In this document: piece after piece, positions 27,730 through 37,502 of the stretch | Layout of the letters: every line of letters starts with the position of its first letter | How positions within the stretch are numbered: the stretch's first letter is position 1 | Source: Spirochaetia bacterium | Lineage (GTDB): Bacteria; Spirochaetota; Leptospiria; Turneriellales; JAOUOS01 | DNA length: 64,000 nt | Direction of reading: 5' to 3' | Assembly: GCA_029880265.1 (NCBI GenBank) | Contig: JAOUOT010000004.1 | Coordinates: forward strand, 62,001 to 126,000 | The notes under the pieces: model-generated | What the model was told of the DNA's origin: nothing | Database searches by the model: none | The model's input: only the letters and a program-made list of their open reading frames with translations | Translations under genes and position numbers: made by a program

Positions 27730-29031
27730 ATGATAGACAGATATTCAACAAAAGAAATGCGGTATTTATGGTCGCTTGAGAATAAATTTTCTATTTGGCA
27801 AGATATTGAAATAGCCGCTTGCGAATACTGGCGCAATGCCGGCAGAATAAACGAAAGCGATTTTAATGACATTAAGAATAAAGCGGCGTTTTCAGTAGAA
27901 AGAGTTTTAGAAATTGAAAACGAAGTTCATCATGACGTAATCGCGTTTTTAACGAATCTGGCCGAAAATATCGGCGGCGCGTCAAGGTTTGTCCATTTTG
28001 GGCTTACATCTTCAGATGTTGTCGACACGGGTTTTACTGTTATCATACAAAAAACGGGCGAATTAATTTTAGGCGCATATGATAAATATCTTGAAGCGTT
28101 AAAGAAAAAAGCTATTGAACATAAAGATCTTCCCGCAGTCGGCAGAACTCACGGCGTTCATGCCGAACCGACCACTCTTGGCTTGAAACTATTGGGTTAT
28201 TATGAAGAAGCAAAGCGCAACTATGACAGGTTAAAAACGGCTTTAGACGAAGCTTCTTTCGGCAAATTATCGGGCGCCGTAGGCACTTATTCGCAGCTTC
28301 CTATTGAGCTTGAAACATTTGTCATGCAAAAACTTGGCATAAAATCAGAGCCTGTAAGCACACAGGTTGTTCCCCGCGACAGGCATGCCCACCTTTTAAA
28401 CGCAATTTCAATGTGCGCTCAGGGTATCGCCCGGTTAGCGCAAGAAATAAGATTGCTTCAGAAAACAGAAAGCAGAGAAGTCGAAGAGCCGTTTCAAAAA
28501 GGGCAAAAGGGGTCAAGCGCCATGCCTCATAAAAGAAACCCTATTTTATGCGAAAGAATGTGCGGATTGGCCCGCGTTTTATTAGGTTATGCCGTAACGG
28601 GGCAGCAGAATATTTCATTATGGCACGAACGAGATATCTCTCATTCTTCGGCCGAACGGGTTGTTTTTCCCGACGCTATGAGCCTTTTAGAATATATGCT
28701 TATAAAAATGACGTTTGTTGTTGAAAATCTGCATGTGTACCCTGAAACGGCTGAAAGAGTATTGTCTTTAACAAAAGGGCTATTATATTCTTCAAGGGCC
28801 TTGCTTGTTATAACAGAAACTCTTGGCATATCTAGAGAAGAAGCCTATTCGATTGTGCAGTCTGAAGCCATGAAAGTCTGGGCAGCTCACGACGGCCCCG
28901 GTTTAAAAGAAAGATTATCAGCGAGAGACGACTTAAAGAAAATTGAACCATCGGCATGGGAAGGGGTATTTGACCCTGTCTCTTTTTTAAAGAATGTTGA
29001 TAGTATTTATAAAAGATGCGGTCTTCTTTAG
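27730..29031 (+). CDS. purB: adenylosuccinate lyase
   Basis: A 433-residue fumarase-superfamily enzyme acting twice in purine synthesis (SAICAR to AICAR; adenylosuccinate to AMP). Signature: GQKGSSAMPHKRNPI (flexible loop Ser about 262). The earlier histidine region is VGRTHGVHAEP, and HFGLTSSDVVDT is the substrate loop. The length is typical. It is divergent from rsbU with a gap of about 180 bases. Confidence 0.96.
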   Translation: MIDRYSTKEMRYLWSLENKFSIWQDIEIAACEYWRNAGRINESDFNDIKNKAAFSVERVLEIENEVHHDVIAFLTNLAENIGGASRFVHFGLTSSDVVDTGFTVIIQKTGELILGAYDKYLEALKKKAIEHKDLPAVGRTHGVHAEPTTLGLKLLGYYEEAKRNYDRLKTALDEASFGKLSGAVGTYSQLPIELETFVMQKLGIKSEPVSTQVVPRDRHAHLLNAISMCAQGIARLAQEIRLLQKTESREVEEPFQKGQKGSSAMPHKRNPILCERMCGLARVLLGYAVTGQQNISLWHERDISHSSAERVVFPDAMSLLEYMLIKMTFVVENLHVYPETAERVLSLTKGLLYSSRALLVITETLGISREEAYSIVQSEAMKVWAAHDGPGLKERLSARDDLKKIEPSAWEGVFDPVSFLKNVDSIYKRCGLL

Positions 29032-29085
29032 ATAAAGTTCGTATAAATCATACCATTGACTCTATAGAAGAAGTTGAATCTTATT

Positions 29086-31335
29086 TTACGTATATTCTAA
29101 ACAAAGCTTCTTGTCTTTTGCCGAAATAACAACGGAACCGCCGTTTTTTAATTTGCCGAATAATATTTCATCAACAATGGGATTTTTTATTTCTTCTTGC
29201 ATGATTCTTGTCATTGGCCGCGCGCCAAATTCAATTTCGTAGCCTTTTTCTGCGAGATAATTAACGGCTTTTGCGTCGATTTTTATTTTTATTTTTTTAT
29301 CTTTCAGCTGATTAGAGACTTCTTTGATATTTTTTTTGACAATTTTTTTAATGGTATCCGGTTTTAAGTGCTGAAATAACACCACCGCGTCAAGACGGTT
29401 TCTAAATTCGGGCGAGAATGTTTTTTTAATCGCGTTTAAGGGATTTTTTTCGGCCGCGCCTTTTCTTTCAAATCCTATTACAGAAGAGCTCATTTCGCGA
29501 GAGCCTACATTTGACGTCATGATTATAATAATATTTCGAAAGTCGGCCGTTTTGCCTGTTGTATCTGTTACCGAGGCGTTATCCATAATTTGCAAAAGCG
29601 TGTTTAATATATCGGGATGCGCCTTTTCTATTTCGTCTAGAAGCAAAACCGCGTAAGGGTTTTTTCGTACAGCTTCTGTCAACATGGCCCCCTGATCAAA
29701 GCCGACATACCCTGGAGGCGACCCTAAAAATCTTGAGACGCTGTGCTTTTCCATATATTCGCTCATGTCAAATCTTATAAGTTCAATGCCAAGGTTTTCA
29801 GAAAGACGTTTTGAAAGTTCGGTTTTACCGACGCCGGTGGGCCCCGCAAAAAGAAAAGAACCTACGGGTTTATCGTGGTTGCCCATTCCGGCGCGATGTC
29901 TCTTGATTGCAGAGGCCAGTTTATGAACGGCTTCTTCTTGCCCGAATACGACATTTGAAAGCGCTTTCTCAAGGCTTTGCAGGTTATCAATTTCGTTTTG
30001 GCTTACAGCCTGAATGGGAATTCTGGCGATTCTCGAAATTAAAATTTCGATATCTTCAAGAGTTATTTCTTTTCTGTCGGGATGATAAATGCTTAAATTG
30101 GCGCCGGCTTCGTCTATTAAGTCGATGGCCTTATCGGGAAGATGGCGATCGCGTAAAAACTTATCTGATAATTTTGCCGCCGACGTAATCGCGTTTTTTT
30201 GGTATTTTATGCCGTGAAAACTTTCATATTTCGATTTTAATCCGTTGAGTATATCAATGGTTTCAGTTACCGTGGGTTCTAAAATATCAATTTTTTGAAA
30301 TCTGCGCGAAAGGGCCCTGTCTTTTTCAAAATGCTGTCTGAATTCGTCGGTTGTTGTCGCCCCGATGCATCTTATTTTACCTTCTGTTAAAATGGGCTTT
30401 AAGAGATTCGACGCGTCCATACTTCCTCCGCTGACCGAACCCGCGCCTATTACTGTATGTATTTCGTCAATATAAATGATAACCTTTTCTTTTTGAGAAA
30501 GGGCCTGAAAAATGCCTTTAAGTCTTTCTTCAAAGTCGCCCCTGAATTTGGTTCCCGCTAAAAGGGCCCCCATATCAAGCGCATAGATTAAATAACCCTG
30601 AAGTTTTTTAGGAACCTCGTTGGTCGCTATTTTTTGAGCGAGACCTCTTGTGATGGCGGTTTTGCCTACGCCCGCGTCGCCTACATGCAGAGGATTATTT
30701 TTCTGGCGTCGGCATAGAATTTCAATGGTTCGTTTTAGTTCTTCATCGCGTCCTATGAGTTTGTCATATTTGCCGTTAGCGGCCTGCTGCGTCATTTCTG
30801 TCGCGAATTTTTCAAGAAGTTTATCGTATGATTTTGCTTTGCCGTCTTTTACAGTCTCTTCTTCGGGAAGAAGCTCCATTTCATCTTCGTCAAGAAGGTC
30901 GTCTTCATAATATTTTGAAACGCCATGAGAAACATAATTTAAAATATCAATTTTTGTAATGCCCTGCTTTTCTAAAATATATTTAGCGTGGCTGTCTTTT
31001 TCGTTAAAAAGAGCCACTAAAATATCGCCTATATCGAGCTCTTTTTTTTCGGCAGAATGCACATGTACAATCGCCTGCTGTAAAATGCGCTGAAAAGCGA
31101 TTGTTTGTATGGGTATTTCCTGGTTTTTTTGCGACGATTCAAGGGTATCTAAGTATTGATTTAAGTCTTCTTGTATTTCTTCCATTATGGCGCCGGTATT
31201 TAAAAGAATTTCAGAGCCGATTTTATCAAAAGATATAGAATAAAGCAAATGTTCCAGCGTTAAAAAAGCGTGGTTTCTTAATTGAGCCTCTTGAAAAGCG
31301 TCGTTAAGAACTTTTTCGGTGTCTTTGCTAATCAT
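29086..31335 (-). CDS. clpA: ATP-dependent Clp protease ATP-binding subunit ClpA
   Basis: A 749-residue class I Clp unfoldase feeding ClpP. The N-domain (1-145) is followed by AAA-1 with Walker A GDAGVGKT (219-226) and the Walker B region VIIYIDEIH, then AAA-2 with Walker A GPTGVGKT (498-505) and LLLDEIEKAH. The ClpP-binding loop is VIGFER (IGF type), followed by FSPEFRNRLDAVV. The acidic linker near 145-160 (DDLLDEDEMELLPEEE) is longer than in E. coli. It starts two bases after clpS. Confidence 0.96.
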   Translation of the reverse strand: MISKDTEKVLNDAFQEAQLRNHAFLTLEHLLYSISFDKIGSEILLNTGAIMEEIQEDLNQYLDTLESSQKNQEIPIQTIAFQRILQQAIVHVHSAEKKELDIGDILVALFNEKDSHAKYILEKQGITKIDILNYVSHGVSKYYEDDLLDEDEMELLPEEETVKDGKAKSYDKLLEKFATEMTQQAANGKYDKLIGRDEELKRTIEILCRRQKNNPLHVGDAGVGKTAITRGLAQKIATNEVPKKLQGYLIYALDMGALLAGTKFRGDFEERLKGIFQALSQKEKVIIYIDEIHTVIGAGSVSGGSMDASNLLKPILTEGKIRCIGATTTDEFRQHFEKDRALSRRFQKIDILEPTVTETIDILNGLKSKYESFHGIKYQKNAITSAAKLSDKFLRDRHLPDKAIDLIDEAGANLSIYHPDRKEITLEDIEILISRIARIPIQAVSQNEIDNLQSLEKALSNVVFGQEEAVHKLASAIKRHRAGMGNHDKPVGSFLFAGPTGVGKTELSKRLSENLGIELIRFDMSEYMEKHSVSRFLGSPPGYVGFDQGAMLTEAVRKNPYAVLLLDEIEKAHPDILNTLLQIMDNASVTDTTGKTADFRNIIIIMTSNVGSREMSSSVIGFERKGAAEKNPLNAIKKTFSPEFRNRLDAVVLFQHLKPDTIKKIVKKNIKEVSNQLKDKKIKIKIDAKAVNYLAEKGYEIEFGARPMTRIMQEEIKNPIVDEILFGKLKNGGSVVISAKDKKLCLEYT

Positions 31336-31336
31336 G

Positions 31337-31642
31337 TTAGTTTTCCTTCTCGAGCGTACATTTTAGGGGATATCCCCTTTCTTTCGCTTTTACATGCGCC
31401 AAATCTATTTTGGTTTCTGCAATTTCTCTAGGATATATTCCGGCGACCCCATAACCTTTTCTGTGAATGTTTAACATTATTTGCATGGCTTCTTCTTTTC
31501 TCTTGCGAAATATATCAGTTAATAGCTCTACAACAAACTGCATGGTAGTATAATCGTCATTATGCATTATTACCTTATACAAAGAAGGTTTTTTAATGTT
31601 TGTTTTAACGCCGGTTTCAAATTGTTCTTTTCGAAATGCCAT
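31337..31642 (-). CDS. clpS: ClpS adaptor protein
   Basis: A 101-residue adaptor that delivers N-degron substrates to ClpA. Family hallmarks: YKVIMHNDDYTTMQFVVELL (substrate-pocket segment HNDDYTTM) and MLNIHRKGYGVAGIYPREIAE. The gene lies immediately upstream of clpA, the usual order. Confidence 0.95.
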   Translation of the reverse strand: MAFRKEQFETGVKTNIKKPSLYKVIMHNDDYTTMQFVVELLTDIFRKRKEEAMQIMLNIHRKGYGVAGIYPREIAETKIDLAHVKAKERGYPLKCTLEKEN

Positions 31643-31832
31643 TTTGACCTATCAGCCAATGAATGTCATTTTTTAATGACTCCTTTTAATAATTTTTATT
31701 TTTGACTGTCTTTGTAAAGCGTATTTCATTTCTAAAAATAATTACATTTAGCTAAGCAAATATCTTTCGTTGCCTTATTTCTAGTTTAATATTTATTAAC
31801 ATATTATAATATAAAAAGAAAGTCAAAAAAAT
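31643..31832. other. AT-rich gap upstream of clpSA
   Basis: 190 bases with no coding frame of interest. It holds the clpS promoter region and the 5' approach of dtd's 3' end. I see no hairpin followed by a T-run and no operator-like repeat. Confidence 0.4.
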
Positions 31833-32282
31833 TTAATCTTCGGTATCAAGCCAAATTGTAACGGGCCCGTCGTTTATAAGGCTTACTTTCATATCGGCGG
31901 CAAAAACTCCCGTTTCAATCTTGAGATTACCGGCTTCTTTTTTCATGCGATTTATAAAATCTAAATAGAGTTGTTCTGCCTTCTCGGGCGGGGCCGCTTT
32001 TACAAAAGAGGGACGGTTTCCTTTTTTTGTGTCGGCGCAAAGCGTAAATTGAGAAACCAACAGAATATCACCTTTTAAGTCTAAGATCGATAAATTCATT
32101 TTTTTATTTTCATCTTCAAATATTCTTAAATTCAATATCTTTTTTATCAGATAGTCTGACTGTTTTTCGCCGTCTTCATGGGCGATTCCCAGAAAAATAA
32201 GCAAACCGTTATTTATTTTTGCGGCAGTTTTTTCACAGATTCTTACTTCGGCGTTGATGACTCTTTGAATTAGGGCAATCAT
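31833..32282 (-). CDS. dtd: D-aminoacyl-tRNA deacylase
   Basis: A 149-residue enzyme that removes D-amino acids from tRNA. Diagnostic motifs are SQFTLCADTKKGNRPSF (about 78-94) and the C-terminal NDGPVTIWLDTED with the cross-subunit Gly-cisPro motif. The start MIALIQRVINAEV is typical. It follows the hybrid kinase gene on the same strand with about 30 bases between them and may share its transcript. Confidence 0.94.
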   Translation of the reverse strand: MIALIQRVINAEVRICEKTAAKINNGLLIFLGIAHEDGEKQSDYLIKKILNLRIFEDENKKMNLSILDLKGDILLVSQFTLCADTKKGNRPSFVKAAPPEKAEQLYLDFINRMKKEAGNLKIETGVFAADMKVSLINDGPVTIWLDTED

Positions 32283-32312
32283 TGATTTGAAATTGCTTTT
32301 AGCTTTGCTCGC

Positions 32313-34586
32313 TTAGAGCGCATCGGCTTTCTCGATTATTTTTGCGGTTATCGCCTCGAAACTTTTCATGTTTTTATTTATAGTCTTTACGTTAAAAGTT
32401 TCTGCCGCAGATTTTAATTCTTCTGACCAGTTTGCAAGCGGCGTATAGCCGCCTGTCTGAGAAACCATTTCATTGATTTCAGAGGCAAATTCTTTGATTG
32501 CCGAAAAGTCAAGCCCTACTGAAAGTTCTTTCCATTTTTCAATAAATTTAGAATCAAGTATGTCGCGCAGTCGGGCATATTCTTGTTTTGAAAAACTTAA
32601 AGTTTCATCAGAGTCTTCAGTTTCAATTTTGTCTTTAGGTTTTTCAATCGTTTTATATTTTAGAAACTTTATAAACTCTTGCTCAATTTCTGTTTTAGAA
32701 AACGGTTTTCTAAGAAATCCGTTTACAATTTTTTTCATTTCTTTTTCTGTTTGTTCCATGCCCGAAGCCGTGGCCACAAGAATGGGAATATTCTTTAGCT
32801 CTTCGTTATTTTTAATAATTTTTATCGCTTCGTCTCCGGTCATGACGGGCATTTTGAGATCCATAACGATTAGATCGGGTTTATGAACTTTTGCCGCTTC
32901 GACGCCCGCTTTGCCGTCTTCGGCTTCAAGAAAAGTAAACGGTTGGTCATTCATATAGCCTTTTATCACGTCGCGGTTATGCAGAATGTCGTCAACTATC
33001 AAGATAAGCGCCGGTTCAAACTGAATGAGATTTCCATCTTCAATAAAATTATTTGTAGATATGATAATGTCTCCAGGTTTGATATCTTTTAAGTTTATAA
33101 TAAAACTACTGCCTTCGCCCGGCCTGCTTTCTGCCGTTATAGATCCGCCCATCATATTTATCAGTTTTTTCGTTATCGCCAAACCAAGACCGGTGCCGCC
33201 GAATTTCGCGCTCTGTCCGCTTTGCTGTGAAAACGAATCAAAAATAGTTTCAAGTTCGTCTTCTTTTATGCCTATGCCGGTATCTGTAACCGTAATTTGA
33301 ATATCATAATACCCCGTTTCATCATCTTTTTTTATCAGCTGCGAAGATAGTTCAAGAGATCCATTTTCGGTAAACTTTACGGCGTTGCCTATCAAATTTA
33401 ATAGTATCTGCCGAAGACGAATCTCGTCGAGTAGCAGCGATTCGGGCAGGTCAGAGTCGGGTTTTATATCAAAGACGAGACCTTTTTCTGTAATTTTCTG
33501 CATAAAGATTTGCTTCATATCATAGAATATAGAGTTTAGGTTTACGCTGGTATATTCAAGCTCTATTTTGCCGGCTTCAACTTTTGAAAGATCGAGTATG
33601 TCATTGATTAGCCGCAAAAGAGTTTTGCCGCTCGTTGAGATAGAATTCAAGAAGTTTTTATCGGCTTCGTCGTGAAGGCGGTTATTTAAAATTTCGGTAA
33701 AACCCAAAATGGCGTTTAATGGAGTTCTAATTTCATGGCTCATGTTGGCAAGAAACTCGCTCTTCATGCGATTAGCCGATTCGGCGGCCGTTTTGGCGCG
33801 CAGGTATCTTTGGGTTCTTACATCGACAATCTTTTCAAGATTTTTATTAAGCTCAAGAAGCTCTGTTTCTCTGTTTTTTACCGTTTTGATAAGATTGTTG
33901 AATTCATCGGCAAGCAGACCTATTTCATCGTCGCTTTCTTTTTCGATTTTGACGCTGTAGTCTTTTTCGTTTGAAAGATTACGCACAAAACCGACCAGAT
34001 GCTCTAAGGGCGTCATCAGCATCTTTAAGAAGCCCTTTGAAATAAGTACAGAGACAATCATTGCTCCTATCAGTATGAAGATACCGATAACGCCATAAAC
34101 GGGAATTAAAGAACGCATTTCTGAATCGTCAACAGTCAGATAAAGGGTTCCATTATTTTGGTTATCGCTTATGATATCTATTTTTCTGATATAGTTATCG
34201 CCCAGAACTTTTGCCTTAGAGCCTATATCTCGACAAAAACCTGAATCTTTTTCTTTTTTAGAGTATCCCGTAAAAATGCTGCCGTTTACAGAAAAAATAC
34301 AGCCAGAGGCGATGTTATGGTTATGCATTACGGCATTTTTTAATATTTCAAGACCTGTTTCGTTATCTTGAAAAATAAGAGCCGTCGAAATATTTTGAGA
34401 AACAGTTTTTAAGGCGGCGTCAAGTTCATAATTCATTTCTTTTTTTAAGATATAAAGATAAAGAAAAAAATAGCTGATACCTGTTATTAAAAGAATAAAA
34501 ACAGACGTTAGCATAAGCATAAGGGTAAGTTTTTTTCCTATTTTCATTTTTTGGTATTTTTTAAAAAATGAATCGCTTGTTGTCAT
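32313..34586 (-). CDS. membrane hybrid histidine kinase (CHASE8-like, HAMP, HisKA, HATPase, REC)
   Basis: A 757-residue sensor kinase. Membrane spans lie at about 20-46 and 162-184, enclosing a periplasmic sensor domain. A HAMP region (about 186-240) follows. HisKA is NMSHEIRTPLNA (His 284); the ATPase has LLNLIGNAVKFTENG and GGTGLGLAITKKL. A receiver domain follows with VDD and the phospho-acceptor Asp about 576 in VMDLKMP. The last about 100 residues look like an Hpt helical bundle but lack the phospho-His motif. It follows a YfiR-like gene with no gap, a pairing seen where a periplasmic protein modulates the kinase. Confidence 0.9.
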   Translation of the reverse strand: MTTSDSFFKKYQKMKIGKKLTLMLMLTSVFILLITGISYFFLYLYILKKEMNYELDAALKTVSQNISTALIFQDNETGLEILKNAVMHNHNIASGCIFSVNGSIFTGYSKKEKDSGFCRDIGSKAKVLGDNYIRKIDIISDNQNNGTLYLTVDDSEMRSLIPVYGVIGIFILIGAMIVSVLISKGFLKMLMTPLEHLVGFVRNLSNEKDYSVKIEKESDDEIGLLADEFNNLIKTVKNRETELLELNKNLEKIVDVRTQRYLRAKTAAESANRMKSEFLANMSHEIRTPLNAILGFTEILNNRLHDEADKNFLNSISTSGKTLLRLINDILDLSKVEAGKIELEYTSVNLNSIFYDMKQIFMQKITEKGLVFDIKPDSDLPESLLLDEIRLRQILLNLIGNAVKFTENGSLELSSQLIKKDDETGYYDIQITVTDTGIGIKEDELETIFDSFSQQSGQSAKFGGTGLGLAITKKLINMMGGSITAESRPGEGSSFIINLKDIKPGDIIISTNNFIEDGNLIQFEPALILIVDDILHNRDVIKGYMNDQPFTFLEAEDGKAGVEAAKVHKPDLIVMDLKMPVMTGDEAIKIIKNNEELKNIPILVATASGMEQTEKEMKKIVNGFLRKPFSKTEIEQEFIKFLKYKTIEKPKDKIETEDSDETLSFSKQEYARLRDILDSKFIEKWKELSVGLDFSAIKEFASEINEMVSQTGGYTPLANWSEELKSAAETFNVKTINKNMKSFEAITAKIIEKADAL

Positions 34587-35120
34587 TTAATATACCTCAA
34601 GAGCCAGGTTTAAAAGCTTGGCGCTTACTGAAAGGCCGTGGTTATCTATGCTTGTTTTATTTATACTAAAGCGTATTTTATTATTAGTTACGCGCATATT
34701 AATTGACGCGCCTTCTCTGCCCAGCCCCTTTTTTTCTGTGATTAATAAAACAGGGCTATTTGAAAAATTCTGAAATATTTTAGAAAAATAATTTGAATTT
34801 TCTTCGGGTATTACAATAACATGAGAAGAAGCGGCTTCTTCTAAAGAATTGACAATTTTTATTTGAACGGGCATGCTTTTTAGTTTTTGTTGCGCGGCTA
34901 TTTCTCTAAGACGGCCGGTAAATTTATCGCTTTTATAAACGCTGATTGTAAAATAATCAGAAAGCGCCTCAGGTGGCCAGTTTATATATTTAATAAAATT
35001 AAAAATAAAATATGACTTCAAGCTTTCTTCTTCAGCCGTTTGTGAAGCGCCTTTGCCCGCAAACATAGATATTGATAAAAGAATTACAATAAAAAACGGT
35101 ATGTAAGATTTCTTTTTCAA
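34587..35120 (-). CDS. YfiR-like periplasmic protein (DUF4154)
   Basis: A 177-residue exported protein with a signal peptide (hydrophobic run IVILLSISMFAG, cleavage near ASQT). The family core is YFIFNFIKYINWPP, then FTISVYKSD, SHVIVIPEE, PVLLITEKKG and NNKIRFSINKTSIDNHGLSVSAKLLNLA. YfiR proteins are periplasmic regulators, for example of the YfiN cyclase. Here the gene abuts a hybrid kinase and probably tunes it. The start is TTG at 35120, supported by AAAGGTAA about ten bases upstream. Confidence 0.85.
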   Translation of the reverse strand: MKKKSYIPFFIVILLSISMFAGKGASQTAEEESLKSYFIFNFIKYINWPPEALSDYFTISVYKSDKFTGRLREIAAQQKLKSMPVQIKIVNSLEEAASSHVIVIPEENSNYFSKIFQNFSNSPVLLITEKKGLGREGASINMRVTNNKIRFSINKTSIDNHGLSVSAKLLNLALEVY

Positions 35121-35337
35121 GGTTAAATTACCTTTCTAATTCTGATGCCATTTAAAATATTTTAAGTCATTTTGACAAGTATTGTTCATTGATAAATTTC
35201 TAGCGCCAGCCGTGAAAATTATAAACCTATTAGAGTCTATGGTTCTAAAAGCTGTGTCTTTCTGAAAAAAGAGATTTCTACAGTAAAAAAAAATATTTTA
35301 TATTTTTTTGATAGAGAATAACAACATAACATGCATA

Positions 35338-37305
35338 TCATAAATTATAAATCATTCTTACAAGCAGAGTTCTTTGTGGCTGCCGTATTCTCGGCAGCGA
35401 GTAATTTGTGGGGTGAAAATACTTTTCATTAAATAAATTCTTAACCATGAGCTGAAAATCTAAACCGTAAAAGTTCATATAAGAAAGCGATGTATCTACT
35501 ACCGTATACGGCGCGATTGACGTGTTCTGCGAACCGGGAATAGTTTCATTTGTATGTCTGTTGCCCGAATATCTTGTTCTTGCCTCCCATATCAAAGAAG
35601 CAACAGGTATGAAACGCATGCCAAAACCGCCCGTATGTTTGGCGATTTCTTTTAAGGATTCCTGATTATTGTCTTTGGCGGCTGTATAAGTATAGTAGCC
35701 GAATAAAGATAAATTTGAAAATCGAATCGTTAAACCGGGTTCAATTCCTGTAACTTTAACATGACCGATATTTATATTCTGCAGATTTTGAACCTGTATT
35801 AAATTAAAATAGTAATTGCGGTAAACAGAGACATCGGTTTTTAACCAGTTTGTGAAATTATATCCGGCAATAAATTCTCCTGATTTCACCTCTTCAGGCT
35901 TAAGTTCGGGGTTTGCAATACCGCCAGAAGGACCGTCATAATCCCAGGGTTTTGGCGCACGATAACCTTCCATATAAAGGGCTTTTATAAAAAGACCCTT
36001 GCGGTGATATACAAGACCAGTACGGGGGGTAAAAACAAAGTTATAAGAAGAGCTGTAATCAACGCGCCCCCCTAGGGTTAATTCAAGTTTACCGGTTTTA
36101 AGGCTGTCAAGCAGGGCATATTGAAGCTGAAGATAAGCGCTGAACAGATTGTTTCTGAAATATGAATCGGGATTATCGGGTTTGGCTGCGGCCTCTTCAA
36201 ATGAGGCGCTTGTTGTTGTTGAAAACCCGTCAGCAAGCTTTTCAAATTCATAATTTAAGCTTCCGATTAATTTAAGGTTTTTAAGCGCTGTAATAGAGAA
36301 GGTCTCTTCGAGGCCGATTAGATAGTTTGGGCGGTAATACCTTTTTTGGTAATTACCCGACAGGCTAATCTGGCCGACAGTATCATTTAATACTGTAGTG
36401 TCGGTAAAATAGAATTTTGCGGTATTTGACCAGTTCTCTTTTTCAATTACATGTGACAGATAAGCATTCATGAAACGAATATGCCAGTTTGTGCCGAACT
36501 CCTGGCTTTGAGAAGGAAGATACTTTGTTGTTCTTGAGGCATTTTTATCTTGATATAGAAAACCGAGCGAGAAGCCGCCAAGAGTGACAATGGCATCAGT
36601 CGAAACATTGGTCTCAAAATTTTCTACATCATCTGTCCATATATTGTCATTATTTGCTCCCGAAAGTCTTAGTTTTTCTGTATGCTTATACATGCCAGAA
36701 AGAGAAACTCCGAAATCAATTTCTTTATCATAATAGCCATGCCGAAAATCAGTTGCCTGTGTGTTGAAATTTCCATACAGAATGCCTACATGAGCGCTGT
36801 GAGTTTCTTTGTAGTCAGAGGGTTCATAGGTAATGATATTAACGATACCTGACAAGGCATTGGTGCCGTACATAGGAGAGGCGGGATTATAAAGTATTTC
36901 TACTCTTTTAATATTAGAAAGGTTGTACTGGCCGCCTCCATAAAAACCGCCCGAGTTGAGTTCGTTTATTTTCATGCCGTTGACGAGAATTAAGACCTTA
37001 TTATTTTGAGAAACACCCCCCCCCCTGAAAAACGTGTAGCTATTAAAACCCTGTATATTGCGAAACTGAATTCCCGGTAGATCAGAGAGCAGGTCTTCGA
37101 AAGTGAGATAGCCTCTTTCTTTTATCTCTTTTGCGGTGTTGACCCGCACAGAGGCGGGCGTTTCTATGATTCTTTCGGCTTTTTTGGTAGATGAGACAAC
37201 CTTGATATTCATTAAATCTTCAAGCGACATGTCTGAAAAGTCAGAGGCCTGCGCCCAAAGAAAAGAAGGAAGTATAATAAAGAAATAAAAAAAATAACGA
37301 TGCAT
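35338..37305 (-). CDS. TonB-dependent outer-membrane receptor
   Basis: A 655-residue protein from the ATG at 37305, with a signal peptide ending FLWAQA. The plug domain contains ETPASVRVNTAKEIKERGYLTF, LSDLPGIQFRN and RVEILYNPASPMYGTNALSGIVNI. A C-terminal barrel follows, with a conserved YTVVDTSLSY...VKNLFNEKYFHP end. The substrate is unknown. It belongs to a minus-strand module with the YfiR-like protein and the hybrid kinase. A longer frame to 37398 adds 31 residues before the signal peptide and is rejected. A Fur-box-like site lies about 140 bases upstream. Confidence 0.92.
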   Translation of the reverse strand: MHRYFFYFFIILPSFLWAQASDFSDMSLEDLMNIKVVSSTKKAERIIETPASVRVNTAKEIKERGYLTFEDLLSDLPGIQFRNIQGFNSYTFFRGGGVSQNNKVLILVNGMKINELNSGGFYGGGQYNLSNIKRVEILYNPASPMYGTNALSGIVNIITYEPSDYKETHSAHVGILYGNFNTQATDFRHGYYDKEIDFGVSLSGMYKHTEKLRLSGANNDNIWTDDVENFETNVSTDAIVTLGGFSLGFLYQDKNASRTTKYLPSQSQEFGTNWHIRFMNAYLSHVIEKENWSNTAKFYFTDTTVLNDTVGQISLSGNYQKRYYRPNYLIGLEETFSITALKNLKLIGSLNYEFEKLADGFSTTTSASFEEAAAKPDNPDSYFRNNLFSAYLQLQYALLDSLKTGKLELTLGGRVDYSSSYNFVFTPRTGLVYHRKGLFIKALYMEGYRAPKPWDYDGPSGGIANPELKPEEVKSGEFIAGYNFTNWLKTDVSVYRNYYFNLIQVQNLQNINIGHVKVTGIEPGLTIRFSNLSLFGYYTYTAAKDNNQESLKEIAKHTGGFGMRFIPVASLIWEARTRYSGNRHTNETIPGSQNTSIAPYTVVDTSLSYMNFYGLDFQLMVKNLFNEKYFHPTNYSLPRIRQPQRTLLVRMIYNL

Positions 37306-37445
37306 ATAATATCTTTTTGAGACTTTTTTAGACGATTTAATATTATTAAGAAATTTTGGCTTCAAGACGTCAATACAATTATTTAAGTAAAAATGCAATT
37401 AGCTGCTTTCTTTTGTTATATTCATTAATCGAACTTTTTAAAATT

Positions 37446-37464
37446 AACATTCATAATCATTATT
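37446..37464. promoter_or_regulatory. fur box: Fur-box-like site between divergent TonB receptor genes
   Basis: This 19-bp segment matches the classical Fur consensus GATAATGATAATCATTATC at 14 positions, including an unbroken 11-base core ATAATCATTAT (37453-37463). It lies 40 bases upstream of the plus-strand receptor start and could serve both receptors. A Fur-family regulator is encoded at 18207-18656. Iron control is inference. Confidence 0.55.
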
Positions 37465-37502
37465 AATTGACAAGACATAATAAAAAGCAAATTTAGTAAA
37501 AC

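Noticed and set aside
27552-27872. N-terminal extension of the rsbU-like protein (open frame to 27872)
   Set aside because: It runs over the purB start and promoter region, has no family similarity, and the ATG at 27551 gives a sensible N-terminus.
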